From positions 62,001-126,000 of the forward strand of contig NZ_AUCX01000008.1 in NCBI RefSeq assembly GCF_000429985.1: a stretch of 64,000 bases of DNA, given 5' to 3'. Below, in pieces: positions 45,216 through 54,882 of this stretch. Source of the DNA: Maridesulfovibrio bastinii DSM 16055 (GTDB taxonomy: Bacteria > Desulfobacterota > Desulfovibrionia > Desulfovibrionales > Desulfovibrionaceae). A program made the position numbers and the translations under genes. Each line of letters opens with the position of its first letter. The first letter of the stretch is position 1. Below the pieces are notes generated by a model, which searched no databases, was not told the origin of the DNA, and worked only from the letters and a program-made list of their open reading frames with translations.

Positions 45216-46778
45216 TCAGTCAGGAATATACGGATGCAGTCTCACTGAAAAATTTTTGATAAATCTATCAAGAATTTTCTGTGCATCGCTAACTTTTTCA
45301 TTCTTACCAAGTAACATTTCCACCCTGACCAGACCTCCATCGGTCCTATTTTCATTAATCGAATCCAAAGCAAGATAACCTTTATTCATATATTCGTTAG
45401 TGATTATTCTGCCACGCTGTTGAAACCAGTATAAAGCCAGAAGTCTATAGCCGGATTTTTCCAGAAGCATCCGACGGACTTTAAAATTCCTTCCTGATTC
45501 AGGATCAGGTGGAAGGTCCTCAGATACAGATAATGCCCAGCCCCCACCGCCAAGGAGACAGCTTACAGGATTGTGGGCAGCCCTCTGTGGTTCCTGATAA
45601 TTATACCATGATACAAGAACAAGGATATCCCGCCCGGTGCGCTCATCGGCAAAAACACCCGAGAAATAGTCATCAGCACCGAGTGATTCAATAATTTCTT
45701 TACTGAAAAATTCTCTTTTTCCTTTAAAATCATTAAAATGAAGGGGAAAAGAATCAAAAGACAATCTGCTCGGTACAATTCTGTTTCCCATGTAATGACT
45801 GTGAAGAAAAAATACACCGATAAGCAGAATGGCCACGGCCCAGATATGCAAAGGAACCTTTCTGATATTTCCTGAAAAAAACTTCCTGCGGCTTTTGTCT
45901 GAGACAGCCTGAGAAGACGAAAACAGGTTTAACAGCAAACTTAGACAGACCAGAATTATTATTGAAACAAGGTAAACAACAATACCTGAGGCTTCATGGA
46001 AAAAGTTAGTAGCGGTCTCAATAGAAACACTTCTTGCAAGAAAACCTACCAAAGCAATCCTAAGAGCGTTCGTTGCTATAGCCGTAGGAATAGTAGCGAT
46101 TAGAACTATTATGCGCTGCCAGACTTTTGAATTGAACCAGTACCCCATGAGCAAGCCGAGAAGTATTGTCGGAAAAACATACCTCAGCCCACTGCATGCA
46201 TCTACAACCTGCAGTTGTATAATACCCAGATCAATAACATTGCCCTCTCTGAAAACAGGGACATCAAAGAACTGCATGATTCTGACTGAAAGGTCCGAAG
46301 AAATCAGTCTTAGTTTGAAAGTCAGCAGGCGGTTTATGAACGGCGGCGGCGGAATTGCAAAAGCTAAAATAACAAATGGATAAAACATAGCCATTAAAGA
46401 TTTCCAGCCCAGTATCAATAAAAACACTGCAACCAGCGACAGCCACATGGAAAGAAAAACAACAGCATCAACTGCCGCAGATTTTCCCAGAAAATATAAT
46501 CCTATTGAAATAAATATAAAAATATAACCTGATTTAACTGCAGGATCTCTTGCAAAAAAGGCCTGTTCTCTTTTCTGCCACGCCACATATAAAGCAAGAG
46601 GAACAACCAGCCAGCAATATGAGTAGTCCCCACTCTCCCAGCGTCTTATAAGCGGAGAAAATGAATCAGAATAAACCAGTATCCAGGAAGCACAAAAAAC
46701 TATGAAAGCTATAACAGAGCCCACAATCCGTCCTGTAAAGTTAGGTATGACCAAAAAAGGAGCAGAAATACAACTCAA
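45216..46778 (-). CDS. Exosortase fused to EpsI domain
   Basis: The first 290 residues are the eight-helix exosortase with its cysteine-protease-like triad: C195 in VVDACSGLRY, R240 in TNALRIALVG and H261 in FFHEASG. The last 200 residues are the EpsI domain (FKGKREFFSKEIIESLGADDYF, then YNYQEPQRAAHNPVSCLLGGGGW in parts). Exosortases cut C-terminal sorting tails from exported proteins. XrtA and XrtD classes can both be fused; the class cannot be set by eye. The start used is TTG 46778 with a poor ribosome site. No substrate with a PEP/VPLPA-CTERM tail is in the window. Confidence 0.88.
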   Translation of the reverse strand: MSCISAPFLVIPNFTGRIVGSVIAFIVFCASWILVYSDSFSPLIRRWESGDYSYCWLVVPLALYVAWQKREQAFFARDPAVKSGYIFIFISIGLYFLGKSAAVDAVVFLSMWLSLVAVFLLILGWKSLMAMFYPFVILAFAIPPPPFINRLLTFKLRLISSDLSVRIMQFFDVPVFREGNVIDLGIIQLQVVDACSGLRYVFPTILLGLLMGYWFNSKVWQRIIVLIATIPTAIATNALRIALVGFLARSVSIETATNFFHEASGIVVYLVSIIILVCLSLLLNLFSSSQAVSDKSRRKFFSGNIRKVPLHIWAVAILLIGVFFLHSHYMGNRIVPSRLSFDSFPLHFNDFKGKREFFSKEIIESLGADDYFSGVFADERTGRDILVLVSWYNYQEPQRAAHNPVSCLLGGGGWALSVSEDLPPDPESGRNFKVRRMLLEKSGYRLLALYWFQQRGRIITNEYMNKGYLALDSINENRTDGGLVRVEMLLGKNEKVSDAQKILDRFIKNFSVRLHPYIPD

Positions 46779-46877
46779 CCCCGGCCGTCAACGCATTTGA
46801 GTTTATTTAACAAATAACAAATCATTCAGAAACAATTAATTATCAATACATAAAACATACAGTTATAGAAGAGCTTA

Positions 46878-48872
46878 TCATCTCTCAGAATCAGCTATCT
46901 TTTCAATTAAAAATTCTACCCTGAGAACAGATGAATTTTTAATTTCCTTTGTACAAACAACAACAGAGCATGGTTCCTTGGCTCCATAAGAACGTGATAT
47001 CCATCCAAGCGGAGGGTCTTCCTGTCCAGAAATAATCTTTATATCTGAATTTTTTGGAAAGCTCATTGTCATTCTCCAACCGCCATTTTCAGCAACAACA
47101 ATACCGTTTGAAGGATTTGATAAGCAGCATTTTTCACTGAAATGCCAGAACTGTTCAACAGTATGTGATGATGAACATTCAAGGCGGTCTTCAATTTTAA
47201 CTATTGAATTTCTCCGCTCAAAAGAAATACTGCGTTCAACTGTCACAGGATCGGATAACCGGGAATATCCGTTATGCATTCCAGTGAAACTTTCAATCGC
47301 ACCACCTAAAGAAATTTCCAAGGGTTTTGCTTCAGCTTTATCTCTCCATAGAAAATTACCACCAATGACACTCTGATCTTCACCATCCACTCTAATGGTG
47401 TTGTGCGCCGAAGTTCCTCTGAAATAATCCCTCCATTTTCTGTCTGTATGATAAGCGTATGTACCGGGATCAATTAAAAATTCATTTCCCCCGGCAGACA
47501 GATAAACGGATAAAGCATCAGCATGCCCGTGGGCAGCTAATGATCCCAACCCCAGAGGGCCGCAATCCACAAGAATAAAAATTTCATCCGCTTCATTGAA
47601 AGAACTTCCAAGAAGATAATATCCACCGTGTCTGAAACGTCTGCAACGGCTCATAGCACGGTCACCGGCTTTGCGTTTCTTTACAGCCGCAGGATTCCTT
47701 CCAAGCAGACTTCTGGTTTTTAAATCCTCTTTGCCCACTCTGGCTCTTAGTGATTTGCGGATAAATAAAATCCCACCGGTTGCAAGAAGGGATTTGTATG
47801 GGCATTCCCCGTAAGGGAGAAGTCCGGTTACAAACCCGTCATCGGCATCGCCTATCATCGGGACATTGCCTTTGCTGTCCATTATCGCACCGATAAACGA
47901 GATCATTTTTCTGACAACAGATAAATAGCCTTCTGAAAAGGACTCCCGGTGTGATGTCCATGCAACAAGCAGAAAATCAAGTACAAATTGCTGATAAGAC
48001 ACAGCTTGTTCCGCATCAATGCCATCAAGATGAATCTGTCTGCGGACCTCTACTTCAAGAATGTCTCTGGTCAGAATCCTCCACTGAGAGCAATCTTCCC
48101 AGTAAGGCCATGTCGCACACGCTGTAAATAATCCTGCAGCTTCACCTATCAGATGGTTATTCGCCGAAGATCCTTTTGAAAACCATCCGCGTATAAAATC
48201 CATGTGCCTGTATATGGATTCAAGCCATTCTTTTTTGAAAAATCTGCCGTCTTCGTCTTTAAAAATTTTCGAATCCTTGCCACCTATATACTGCCATGCC
48301 AGCGCCCAGTTTATAAGGCGGATAGCCAGCTCAAGAGAGCTGGACCACTGGGGACCGTATAAATAAGGGCACTGTTTTAGCCATGACCGAATCATTTTTT
48401 TTACAGCATCAAGATATTTATCATCTCCTGTAAGGCTGTAAGCCCGTGCAATAGGCACTACCTGCAAAAACCTTGAAGGCTCCCAGAGATACTTGCTGTC
48501 ACCAACAATTGCTGTATCTCTGTAATCAAGAGTCTTACCGAATTTCAAAGGAGCTTTTATTCCAGTTAAAGGATCTGTATTCCAATCAGGCTCTATACAC
48601 GGATAAAGATGCTCAAGCGAAAACAGGTGCATCCCTTTTTCAAGCAGATCATCCGCAATTTTAACACATTCTTCACGACTGTCTGCAAGAGCGTCAAAAG
48701 GAAGCCATCTTCCATCATCTTTATCTAGTTTAGGAGAAGCGACTCTTCTTACTCTAAAAAGACCTATTCTCTGTAATCTTGAATAAGCAAGATTTCTGAA
48801 TCTCCAGCAAATTTCAGCCGGCCCCATTGCTCTCAACCGGTAAAAAAACCAGAGAGCTTTGGCAGAATTCAT
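46878..48872 (-). CDS. Heparinase II/III-family protein
   Basis: The 664 residues have no clear signal peptide. An N-terminal alpha-toroid region (GPAEICWRFRNLAYSRLQRI opening; WSSSLELAIRLINWALAWQYI, SANNHLIGEAAGLF) is followed by the heparinase beta-sandwich with AHGHADALSVYLSAGGNEFLIDPGTYAYH (in parts, about 457-485), the region carrying the lyase His/Tyr. This NHLIGEAAGL/AHGHAD pattern is typical of exosortase-locus members. GGGGAG precedes the ATG. It lies between the O-antigen ligase and exosortase genes and probably edits or trims the polymer. Confidence 0.9.
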   Translation of the reverse strand: MNSAKALWFFYRLRAMGPAEICWRFRNLAYSRLQRIGLFRVRRVASPKLDKDDGRWLPFDALADSREECVKIADDLLEKGMHLFSLEHLYPCIEPDWNTDPLTGIKAPLKFGKTLDYRDTAIVGDSKYLWEPSRFLQVVPIARAYSLTGDDKYLDAVKKMIRSWLKQCPYLYGPQWSSSLELAIRLINWALAWQYIGGKDSKIFKDEDGRFFKKEWLESIYRHMDFIRGWFSKGSSANNHLIGEAAGLFTACATWPYWEDCSQWRILTRDILEVEVRRQIHLDGIDAEQAVSYQQFVLDFLLVAWTSHRESFSEGYLSVVRKMISFIGAIMDSKGNVPMIGDADDGFVTGLLPYGECPYKSLLATGGILFIRKSLRARVGKEDLKTRSLLGRNPAAVKKRKAGDRAMSRCRRFRHGGYYLLGSSFNEADEIFILVDCGPLGLGSLAAHGHADALSVYLSAGGNEFLIDPGTYAYHTDRKWRDYFRGTSAHNTIRVDGEDQSVIGGNFLWRDKAEAKPLEISLGGAIESFTGMHNGYSRLSDPVTVERSISFERRNSIVKIEDRLECSSSHTVEQFWHFSEKCCLSNPSNGIVVAENGGWRMTMSFPKNSDIKIISGQEDPPLGWISRSYGAKEPCSVVVCTKEIKNSSVLRVEFLIEKIADSER

Positions 48873-48906
48873 AAAACTCCCCTTTACTTTAAAAATACTA
48901 GGCTGG

Positions 48907-50187
48907 TTACCCTATCAAACGACTTTTTTTCGCCTTCATATCCAAAGCATGGGCTTCTTCAATCTGCATATCGGTCTGCTGTTGTTCATGGATGGGCAAT
49001 TCAATATATGAAAGTACAATGTAGTACATCTGCCCGAGTCCAAATCTTACAACATAGCTGTTACTGACGCAGTTCATGAAAAATACGGCGAAAAACAGGG
49101 CAAGGAAAATATACTTTTCCCTACCCTCAAGTCGTCGAATTTTTTGAAACATAAAAAATTGCATCAGAATAAATATTATAAATCCGATAATTCCGGTCTG
49201 CATCAGAACTTCAAGCAGGTCATTATGGCTGTTCCAAACATCGTCACCGAGATTGCTGCTGTGGATATTTCTTCTGTTACCTATACCAGCACCTGCAAGT
49301 TTTCTATCAAGAGAAAAATTTGAAAATTCGGTGAGGTTATGCATCCAGATATAAGGACGCCCAGAACCGAATCTTTGAGCTGAAGTTTTACCTTCAGCAG
49401 CATCAACCATGTCGAAAAAGATTGTATATAATACAGCAGCAGACATTACACCGATAATTCCCACTGCCACAGTAATAATAATCAAAGCTTTTTTATTAAT
49501 TCTAAATAGATAGTAGTAAACAAAAACAGCTAATCCCAAGAAGCACGTACGCACAAAACTGTTATACAGACAATATAATGCAAGCATGGATAAAACTGTA
49601 AAAAAGACTACAGTAAACTTTCTCTTTGACATGGGCTTAAGCTTTGGATCAACGGTACATATAACTGCGTATATGCATATAATCATAAGCAAAAATGTCA
49701 TGCAATGGGCCATATTATGCGGGTTTACATACACACCTTGAAATCTGTGCAGACCAGTCCAGTACATAACTCTATCAAGTCCCTTACCCTGTACAATAAG
49801 AAAAGCACTTGAAAATACTGGAATTGCATAGCCAAGAATCATAATATACAATAATCGTGTATATTGTTGTCGATTTCTTACAATATTTTTCATTACAATA
49901 TATGTAAAAAACGGCAGTGCAAATTTTGCAGAATCTTTTATATCAGCTTTATCAATATAAAGGACATAGACAAAGAGGCACCATATTATAAAAAAGACTA
50001 TAAAAAAATCTATTACAGACACATTAATCTGTTTGGTGAATATTAAATTGAGAACATAAGCAGCTATAAGTATAGCGCTCGCAACAACAGCAAAAAATTC
50101 TGTTATGTTCAAACCTACTATTTTCCAGCCCAGATCAACAAACATGACGGGTCTGAAAAAGAAAAACAGTGTCAGTAATAAATTCAT
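48907..50187 (-). CDS. O-antigen ligase/polymerase-like membrane protein
   Basis: The 426-residue membrane protein has about eleven helices and the periplasmic loop motif RFGSGRPYIWMHNLTEF plus WNSHNDLLEVLMQTGIIGF near 318-340, typical of the Wzy/WaaL ligase superfamily (the H in HN is the active residue). It would polymerise or ligate lipid-linked units. It lies four bp after the sulfotransferase gene and 34 bp before the heparinase-like gene. The gene is AT-rich, common for polysaccharide membrane proteins. Confidence 0.88.
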   Translation of the reverse strand: MNLLLTLFFFFRPVMFVDLGWKIVGLNITEFFAVVASAILIAAYVLNLIFTKQINVSVIDFFIVFFIIWCLFVYVLYIDKADIKDSAKFALPFFTYIVMKNIVRNRQQYTRLLYIMILGYAIPVFSSAFLIVQGKGLDRVMYWTGLHRFQGVYVNPHNMAHCMTFLLMIICIYAVICTVDPKLKPMSKRKFTVVFFTVLSMLALYCLYNSFVRTCFLGLAVFVYYYLFRINKKALIIITVAVGIIGVMSAAVLYTIFFDMVDAAEGKTSAQRFGSGRPYIWMHNLTEFSNFSLDRKLAGAGIGNRRNIHSSNLGDDVWNSHNDLLEVLMQTGIIGFIIFILMQFFMFQKIRRLEGREKYIFLALFFAVFFMNCVSNSYVVRFGLGQMYYIVLSYIELPIHEQQQTDMQIEEAHALDMKAKKSRLIG

Positions 50188-50191
50188 ATTA

Positions 50192-51202
50192 TCAGCAATC
50201 TTTTAAAAAGGGTTTCAATCTGCGTATCAGGTATGGCAAAAGTGGTCCACGCTTATGCCTGTTCAAAAACAAGCCTTTTGTCACGGCAAATGGAGCCGTT
50301 AAAAAGAGCCACAGGATCTTAAACTTCGAGCACGCTACTTTTTCAATTTCATAACCAGCCAATTCCATCTCTTTACCTGCAATAATCTGCATCACAGCTA
50401 CGTCAATATACGAAAGCTGTTCTCTCCACTTACCAACAGAACTTGAAAAAATGCCCTTTTGCCCTGCGTTGAGAGATGATGAATTATTGCAAGAGACATT
50501 CAGCATCTCCGGATAAAATTTTTCCTTTAACCCCGCACAAAGATTTCTAACCATTTTCTCTGGTTCGGTTACGAGATCTTCATACTTCAATATGGTTAAA
50601 TTTTCAGGCGGAACCTTTTTTTCAAGTCCGAGTATCTTTTCCATTGAAGACTTCCATTGCAATGAAGTTATCACCGGATGATAAAGACTTTTAAGCCTTA
50701 CAGCTTCCATTCCCTTGCGCACTTTCCATTTCTCTTTATACGAAAGCATAAAGTCACGAGGATCGCGTACACATGCTATAATATGCGCATCAGGATAAAA
50801 TGAAAGAATATCGTCAATATTGTAAAGGTCTCTCGGAGTATGATTTCCCCAGCGTAATTTTCCGGCCTCGCGAGTCTGAACATCCATAAAAACATTCAGC
50901 ACATCTTTATAATCAGAACAATCGGAAAAGGCTTCAAAATCAAGTGGTCCTTTGGAAAGGTCTTCTACTCTTTCCTGATCTTCAAGCATGTTGTAGCGAC
51001 CGTACATATCCATCAGCCGGTTATATATCTTTTTTAAGACATCAAGATCAGGCAATTCCCCTAATTCTTTCCTTGATGAATAAATATCATCAAAAAAATA
51101 CCCTTCTCCGGGAATATAAATTTCCGGATGCCCCCCAACTATTCTAGCTGTTAAGGTTGTTCCTGAACGAGGTGCGCCAACTATGAAAACAGGTGCTTTC
51201 AA
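50192..51202 (-). CDS. PAPS-dependent sulfotransferase
   Basis: The 336 residues show the 5'-phosphosulfate loop GAPRSGTTL (9-17), whose Arg/Ser/Thr hold the PAPS phosphosulfate, and the 3'-phosphate motif CVRDPRDFMLSY near 144-155. The rest follows the sulfotransferase-3-like fold; the final 60 residues contain a hydrophobic patch (ILWLFLTAPFAV). It likely sulfates a sugar of the polymer built by this locus. The start ATG overlaps the glycosyltransferase stop by four bases (51199-51202). Confidence 0.9.
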   Translation of the reverse strand: MKAPVFIVGAPRSGTTLTARIVGGHPEIYIPGEGYFFDDIYSSRKELGELPDLDVLKKIYNRLMDMYGRYNMLEDQERVEDLSKGPLDFEAFSDCSDYKDVLNVFMDVQTREAGKLRWGNHTPRDLYNIDDILSFYPDAHIIACVRDPRDFMLSYKEKWKVRKGMEAVRLKSLYHPVITSLQWKSSMEKILGLEKKVPPENLTILKYEDLVTEPEKMVRNLCAGLKEKFYPEMLNVSCNNSSSLNAGQKGIFSSSVGKWREQLSYIDVAVMQIIAGKEMELAGYEIEKVACSKFKILWLFLTAPFAVTKGLFLNRHKRGPLLPYLIRRLKPFLKDC

Positions 51203-52368
51203 TTTAAAAAATCCTCCGCAATAGCCATATATATCTTTTTAATTTCAAAGCAGACTTTATCGGCTTCATATTTTTCATAAGCTGTGTTTCTTGCATTCTT
51301 TGAAATCGCTAAATATTTTTTTTCATCTTCAAGAATACTTATAACACCTTCCGCAATTGCTTTAGCTGTAACTTCCGGGATAACTACAGCAGTCACTCCG
51401 GGTTCAACAACATCGGTTATCCCTCCGGCTGCGGGGACGACTGAAACCAGACCTGAAGCCATGGCCTCCAGAAGCGAGACCGGGCATCCTTCTGAAAATT
51501 TAGTGGGCAACACAAAAATATCAGCTTTTTCAAACAATTTCTTTTTTGCTTCGCCTGTAACATAACCTGCAAAATGGACATTTCTGAGATTAGCAGACTT
51601 TTTTTCAACAAAATCTTTATCTGGTCCATCACCGGCAAAAATCAAGGAGCTTTCAGGATATTTCTCATTAATGAGGCTAAAAGAATCTAAAAGCTCATAA
51701 ACACCTTTACCTTCAACAATTCTGGACATGAATAGCAGTACAGGCCCTTGGGGGTACCGCTTAAGGCAATCAGAAACGGACTGCTGTTCAAACATTGAAC
51801 TGAAGACAATTAATTTTTCGGAAGGAATTCCCATTTCAACCAGTGTATCTTTATAACCGGAGGAAAGAACTATTATTTTACCGGCAAGACCAAGCAGCCA
51901 TTTAAAGAAAAAAGAACAGATTCTTATACTGCTTATTCTGGAGACAAACTCAGGCTTCCAGCCATGAAAAAAGACAAGCACATGACCTTTATAGCCAAAG
52001 CAGCGCAAAATGAATAATGGGCCGATTTCCCTCAAAAAAGATTTAGGGTTTAACGAAGGGTTTAAATGAACCAGATCAAAACGATTGAAGCATAACAGAA
52101 AAGTAAGGGAAACAAGATCAACCAACGGTTGCAGATAACCGACAATCCCTGTCTGCCACGGTTTTCTTCCGTAGGAAAAATGCCTGATGTCTATTGCACC
52201 ATTTAGTTTATGTGAAAGCAGGCGGAGAGTATCAACTACCCCGCCATGATGGCCAAGATCTCTTGAGACCATCAACAACTTAAGATTTTCCCGACCCAAA
52301 CTGATCTCCCGGTTAAACAGCTTTCTCCAACGGGCGCAACAGTAACCGAAAGAGTTAATTTCATCCAT
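51199..52368 (-). CDS. GT4-like glycosyltransferase
   Basis: This is a GT-B-fold glycosyltransferase. LMVSRDLGHHGGVVDTLRLLSHKL is the N-domain start, and in the C-domain PVLLFMSRIVEGKGVYELLDSF and the E-x7-E motif EGCPVSLLEAMASG lie about 100 residues apart. The frame opens as far as 52404 with TTG, but a candidate extended -10 element at 52381-52389 suggests transcription starts after it; ATG 52368 is used, giving 389 residues, and a later ATG at 52272 is also possible. The substrate is unknown. It is the first gene of the sulfotransferase-ligase-heparinase unit. Confidence 0.87.
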   Translation of the reverse strand: MDEINSFGYCCARWRKLFNREISLGRENLKLLMVSRDLGHHGGVVDTLRLLSHKLNGAIDIRHFSYGRKPWQTGIVGYLQPLVDLVSLTFLLCFNRFDLVHLNPSLNPKSFLREIGPLFILRCFGYKGHVLVFFHGWKPEFVSRISSIRICSFFFKWLLGLAGKIIVLSSGYKDTLVEMGIPSEKLIVFSSMFEQQSVSDCLKRYPQGPVLLFMSRIVEGKGVYELLDSFSLINEKYPESSLIFAGDGPDKDFVEKKSANLRNVHFAGYVTGEAKKKLFEKADIFVLPTKFSEGCPVSLLEAMASGLVSVVPAAGGITDVVEPGVTAVVIPEVTAKAIAEGVISILEDEKKYLAISKNARNTAYEKYEADKVCFEIKKIYMAIAEDFLN

Positions 52369-52380
52369 AGCAGCACTAAA

Positions 52381-52389
52381 ATTATAACA
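52381..52389 (-). promoter_or_regulatory. Candidate extended -10 promoter for the glycosyltransferase unit
   Basis: On the minus strand the sequence reads TGTTATAAT, an extended -10 (TG-N-TATAAT) with a perfect TATAAT. No good -35 lies upstream. Transcription would start near 52374, so the ATG at 52368 would have almost no leader. In AT-rich DNA a chance match is possible. Confidence 0.35.
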
Positions 52390-52472
52390 AAATATTTCAG
52401 GCAATCATACCGATTAATAGAATAACCGTAAGAGTACGCACTTTAAAACCGCCATATTAATTTAAACCAAAA

Positions 52473-52490
52473 GTAACATCTCCGTAACAT
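52473..52490. repeat. Direct repeat GTAACAT, 11-bp period, PHO-box-like spacing
   Basis: GTAACAT occurs at 52473-52479 and 52484-52490, four bases apart: two seven-bp repeats in an 18-bp site. That is the geometry of PhoB boxes, though the sequence matches the E. coli CTGTCAT only in part. It lies in the divergent gap between the glycosyltransferase unit and the EAL gene. Confidence 0.3.
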
Positions 52491-52588
52491 AAATGGAATT
52501 TTCCAGAGTAGGATTCAGCCCCACAGAATAAAACCGCACAGCAATTCAGCAACCAAAGTATATTTAATTTCAATTCAAGGAGCCGCAG

Positions 52589-54859
52589 ATGCTTCAACTT
52601 ATAAAAAAGACCGGATTTTCATTATCAGGGCACAAGGATTTGAAAAAAAATTCACTGACAGGCCCGGGAATAGGCAGCCTGATTCAAAACGCTAAGAAGC
52701 TAGATATACTATATTTTTCAATTAACGATTTTCCTATTTTTGAAAATATGTACGGCCATGAATGGGTAACAAGGGTGGAAAATGAGCTTTCCGAAATTCT
52801 TAACAGGGAAGGCTTAAAAAAATTAAAACATCAGAACTTCCACATATTCACCTTTAATCATGGCGAATTTTTTATTCTTAATCCGTTGGAGCATACTCAT
52901 AGTTCAACTCTGGAACAACTCGCCTACGAAATTAAAGTAGCTATAGAAAATGCTCTAAAATCAGATCAAATAAGTAAAATTGGAAATACCGTAACCATTA
53001 ATTCAGGATACAGTGTATACAAAGCATCACATTCTGATGATAGCTCATGGATAGGATTCCTTTCGGCAATAGGCGACGCCAGACTTGAGGCTCAGAAAAA
53101 AACAGATTTCGGGAACCTTGAACTGGGAGAAGAATTCCTGAAGGTACTCAAAGAAAAGAGCATAACCCCTTTATTTCAGCCAATTATTGATCTGCAAAAT
53201 CAGGGAATTCTAGGTTGGGAGGCTTTGTCCAGAGGACCAAAAAACTCTCCGTTTCACTCTCCTCTCACCCTTTTTGATATGGCAGAAAATCTCGGAAAAC
53301 TATTTCCACTTGAAAAAATATGCCGTGAACTGGCAATCACAGAATTCGGACAGGTTCTTCCACATCAGAAACTATTTCTAAATATTCACCCGAGAACAAT
53401 TGGGGACCCTAATTTTTCTCCCGGTGAAACAATCAGACTCCTGAACAGATACGGGTTGCAACCCGAAAATATTGTTTTTGAAATAACAGAAAGGCACAGT
53501 GTAAAAGACTTTAAAAATTTTCATCAGACCATGGAGCACTATAGAAATCAGGGCTACAATATAGCTATTGATGATGCCGGGACAGGTTACTCCGGTTTAT
53601 GCACCATAGCGGAAATCAAACCTGATTATATAAAATTAGATAAATCGTTCATTGATAACATTGATACAAATAAAGTCAGCCGTGCTCTGATTGAAACATT
53701 TACCGACTTTGCCAACAAAATAGGCGCAAGAGTCATCGTTGAAGGGATAGAAACAAAAAGTCAGGCTCTTGCTGTTACTGATATGGGAGTTCATCTGGGG
53801 CAGGGATATTTTTTTGCCAGACCGGGTAATCCCAGACCTTCAATACGAGAAGAAGCACTGCATATAGGGGCTTTTTCAAGAATAAAAACCGAAACAAATG
53901 TCTGCCGACTCCCTGTCTCAACCCTTGTCCGTAAGACTGACTCTGTAGAATATGACACTCCTGTTCCACTGGTTCAAAACATCTTTGATCAGACAGGCCC
54001 TGTCAGCAGTGTAGTGGTTGTTAATAACTCAACACCATTCGGGCTTGTAATGGATTACAACCTTAACCGACACCTTTCTGGAAAATTCGGAGTGGCCCTC
54101 TACTCAAACAGACCCATAACCGCTGTTATGGATAATAAACCTCTTATTGTAGATCACCTGTCACCTGTAGAGCAAGTTTCAAAGCAGGCAATGGCAAGAG
54201 AACGCCAGAAAGCTTATGATGATATAATTGTAACCCGCAATAACGAACTTATTGGAGTCGTGTCAGTTCAGAAACTTCTGGACACACTTGCCCATGCTCA
54301 GGTTGAAATGGCCAGAGGCACTAACCCCCTTACAGGGTTGCCTGGAAACCTTGATATCGAGCGTGAAGTTGAAAGGCGGATGAAACTGGATCAAAAGTAT
54401 AGCATTATATACGCAGATCTAGACAACTTTAAAGTTTACAATGATACATACGGGTTCAAGAACGGCGATAAAATAATACTGCTGATTGCAAAAATTCTTG
54501 AATGGGGTGTTTGCAAGCATGGTTGCGAAGATGATTTTGTCGGCCACATAGGCGGAGATGATTTTGTAGTCATAACACATCCTGAAAAGGCTGAAAGAAT
54601 CTGTCAGTCCATTACCAGATGTTTTAAACGCGCCGTAAAATCAAGCTATAATAAAGAGGACGCTTCAAGAGGCTGCATGGAAGGAAAAGGACGAGATGGT
54701 AAAGCAGCCAGATTTCCACTTGTTTCCGTTTCACTGGCCATTCTCGACTGTGATCAGAACCTGTCATTAAGCCATATTGCAGAACAGGCAGCATCCCTAA
54801 AAAAATGGGCTAAATCAATTGAAGGCAACTGTTTCGTCCGTGAACGCCGGAAAAGATAA
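52589..54859 (+). CDS. Cyclic-di-GMP signalling protein: degenerate GGDEF, EAL, CBS pair, GGDEF
   Basis: The 756 residues have no membrane helix. Residues about 30-180 look like a GGDEF fold with the active site lost (FNHGEFFIL). EAL follows, with E211-A212-L213, the family's second acid pair in DDAGTGYSGL near 330, KLDKSFI and EGIET, so phosphodiesterase activity is likely. A CBS-type pair (about 450-580) may bind nucleotides. The C-terminal GGDEF has GGDDF (655-659), a substitution still found in active enzymes. CAAGGAG precedes the ATG. Divergent from the polysaccharide locus, it is a natural candidate to regulate it by c-di-GMP. Confidence 0.88.
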   Translation: MLQLIKKTGFSLSGHKDLKKNSLTGPGIGSLIQNAKKLDILYFSINDFPIFENMYGHEWVTRVENELSEILNREGLKKLKHQNFHIFTFNHGEFFILNPLEHTHSSTLEQLAYEIKVAIENALKSDQISKIGNTVTINSGYSVYKASHSDDSSWIGFLSAIGDARLEAQKKTDFGNLELGEEFLKVLKEKSITPLFQPIIDLQNQGILGWEALSRGPKNSPFHSPLTLFDMAENLGKLFPLEKICRELAITEFGQVLPHQKLFLNIHPRTIGDPNFSPGETIRLLNRYGLQPENIVFEITERHSVKDFKNFHQTMEHYRNQGYNIAIDDAGTGYSGLCTIAEIKPDYIKLDKSFIDNIDTNKVSRALIETFTDFANKIGARVIVEGIETKSQALAVTDMGVHLGQGYFFARPGNPRPSIREEALHIGAFSRIKTETNVCRLPVSTLVRKTDSVEYDTPVPLVQNIFDQTGPVSSVVVVNNSTPFGLVMDYNLNRHLSGKFGVALYSNRPITAVMDNKPLIVDHLSPVEQVSKQAMARERQKAYDDIIVTRNNELIGVVSVQKLLDTLAHAQVEMARGTNPLTGLPGNLDIEREVERRMKLDQKYSIIYADLDNFKVYNDTYGFKNGDKIILLIAKILEWGVCKHGCEDDFVGHIGGDDFVVITHPEKAERICQSITRCFKRAVKSSYNKEDASRGCMEGKGRDGKAARFPLVSVSLAILDCDQNLSLSHIAEQAASLKKWAKSIEGNCFVRERRKR

Positions 54860-54882
54860 AAAGCCCTTCAAGTTATCGGAGA

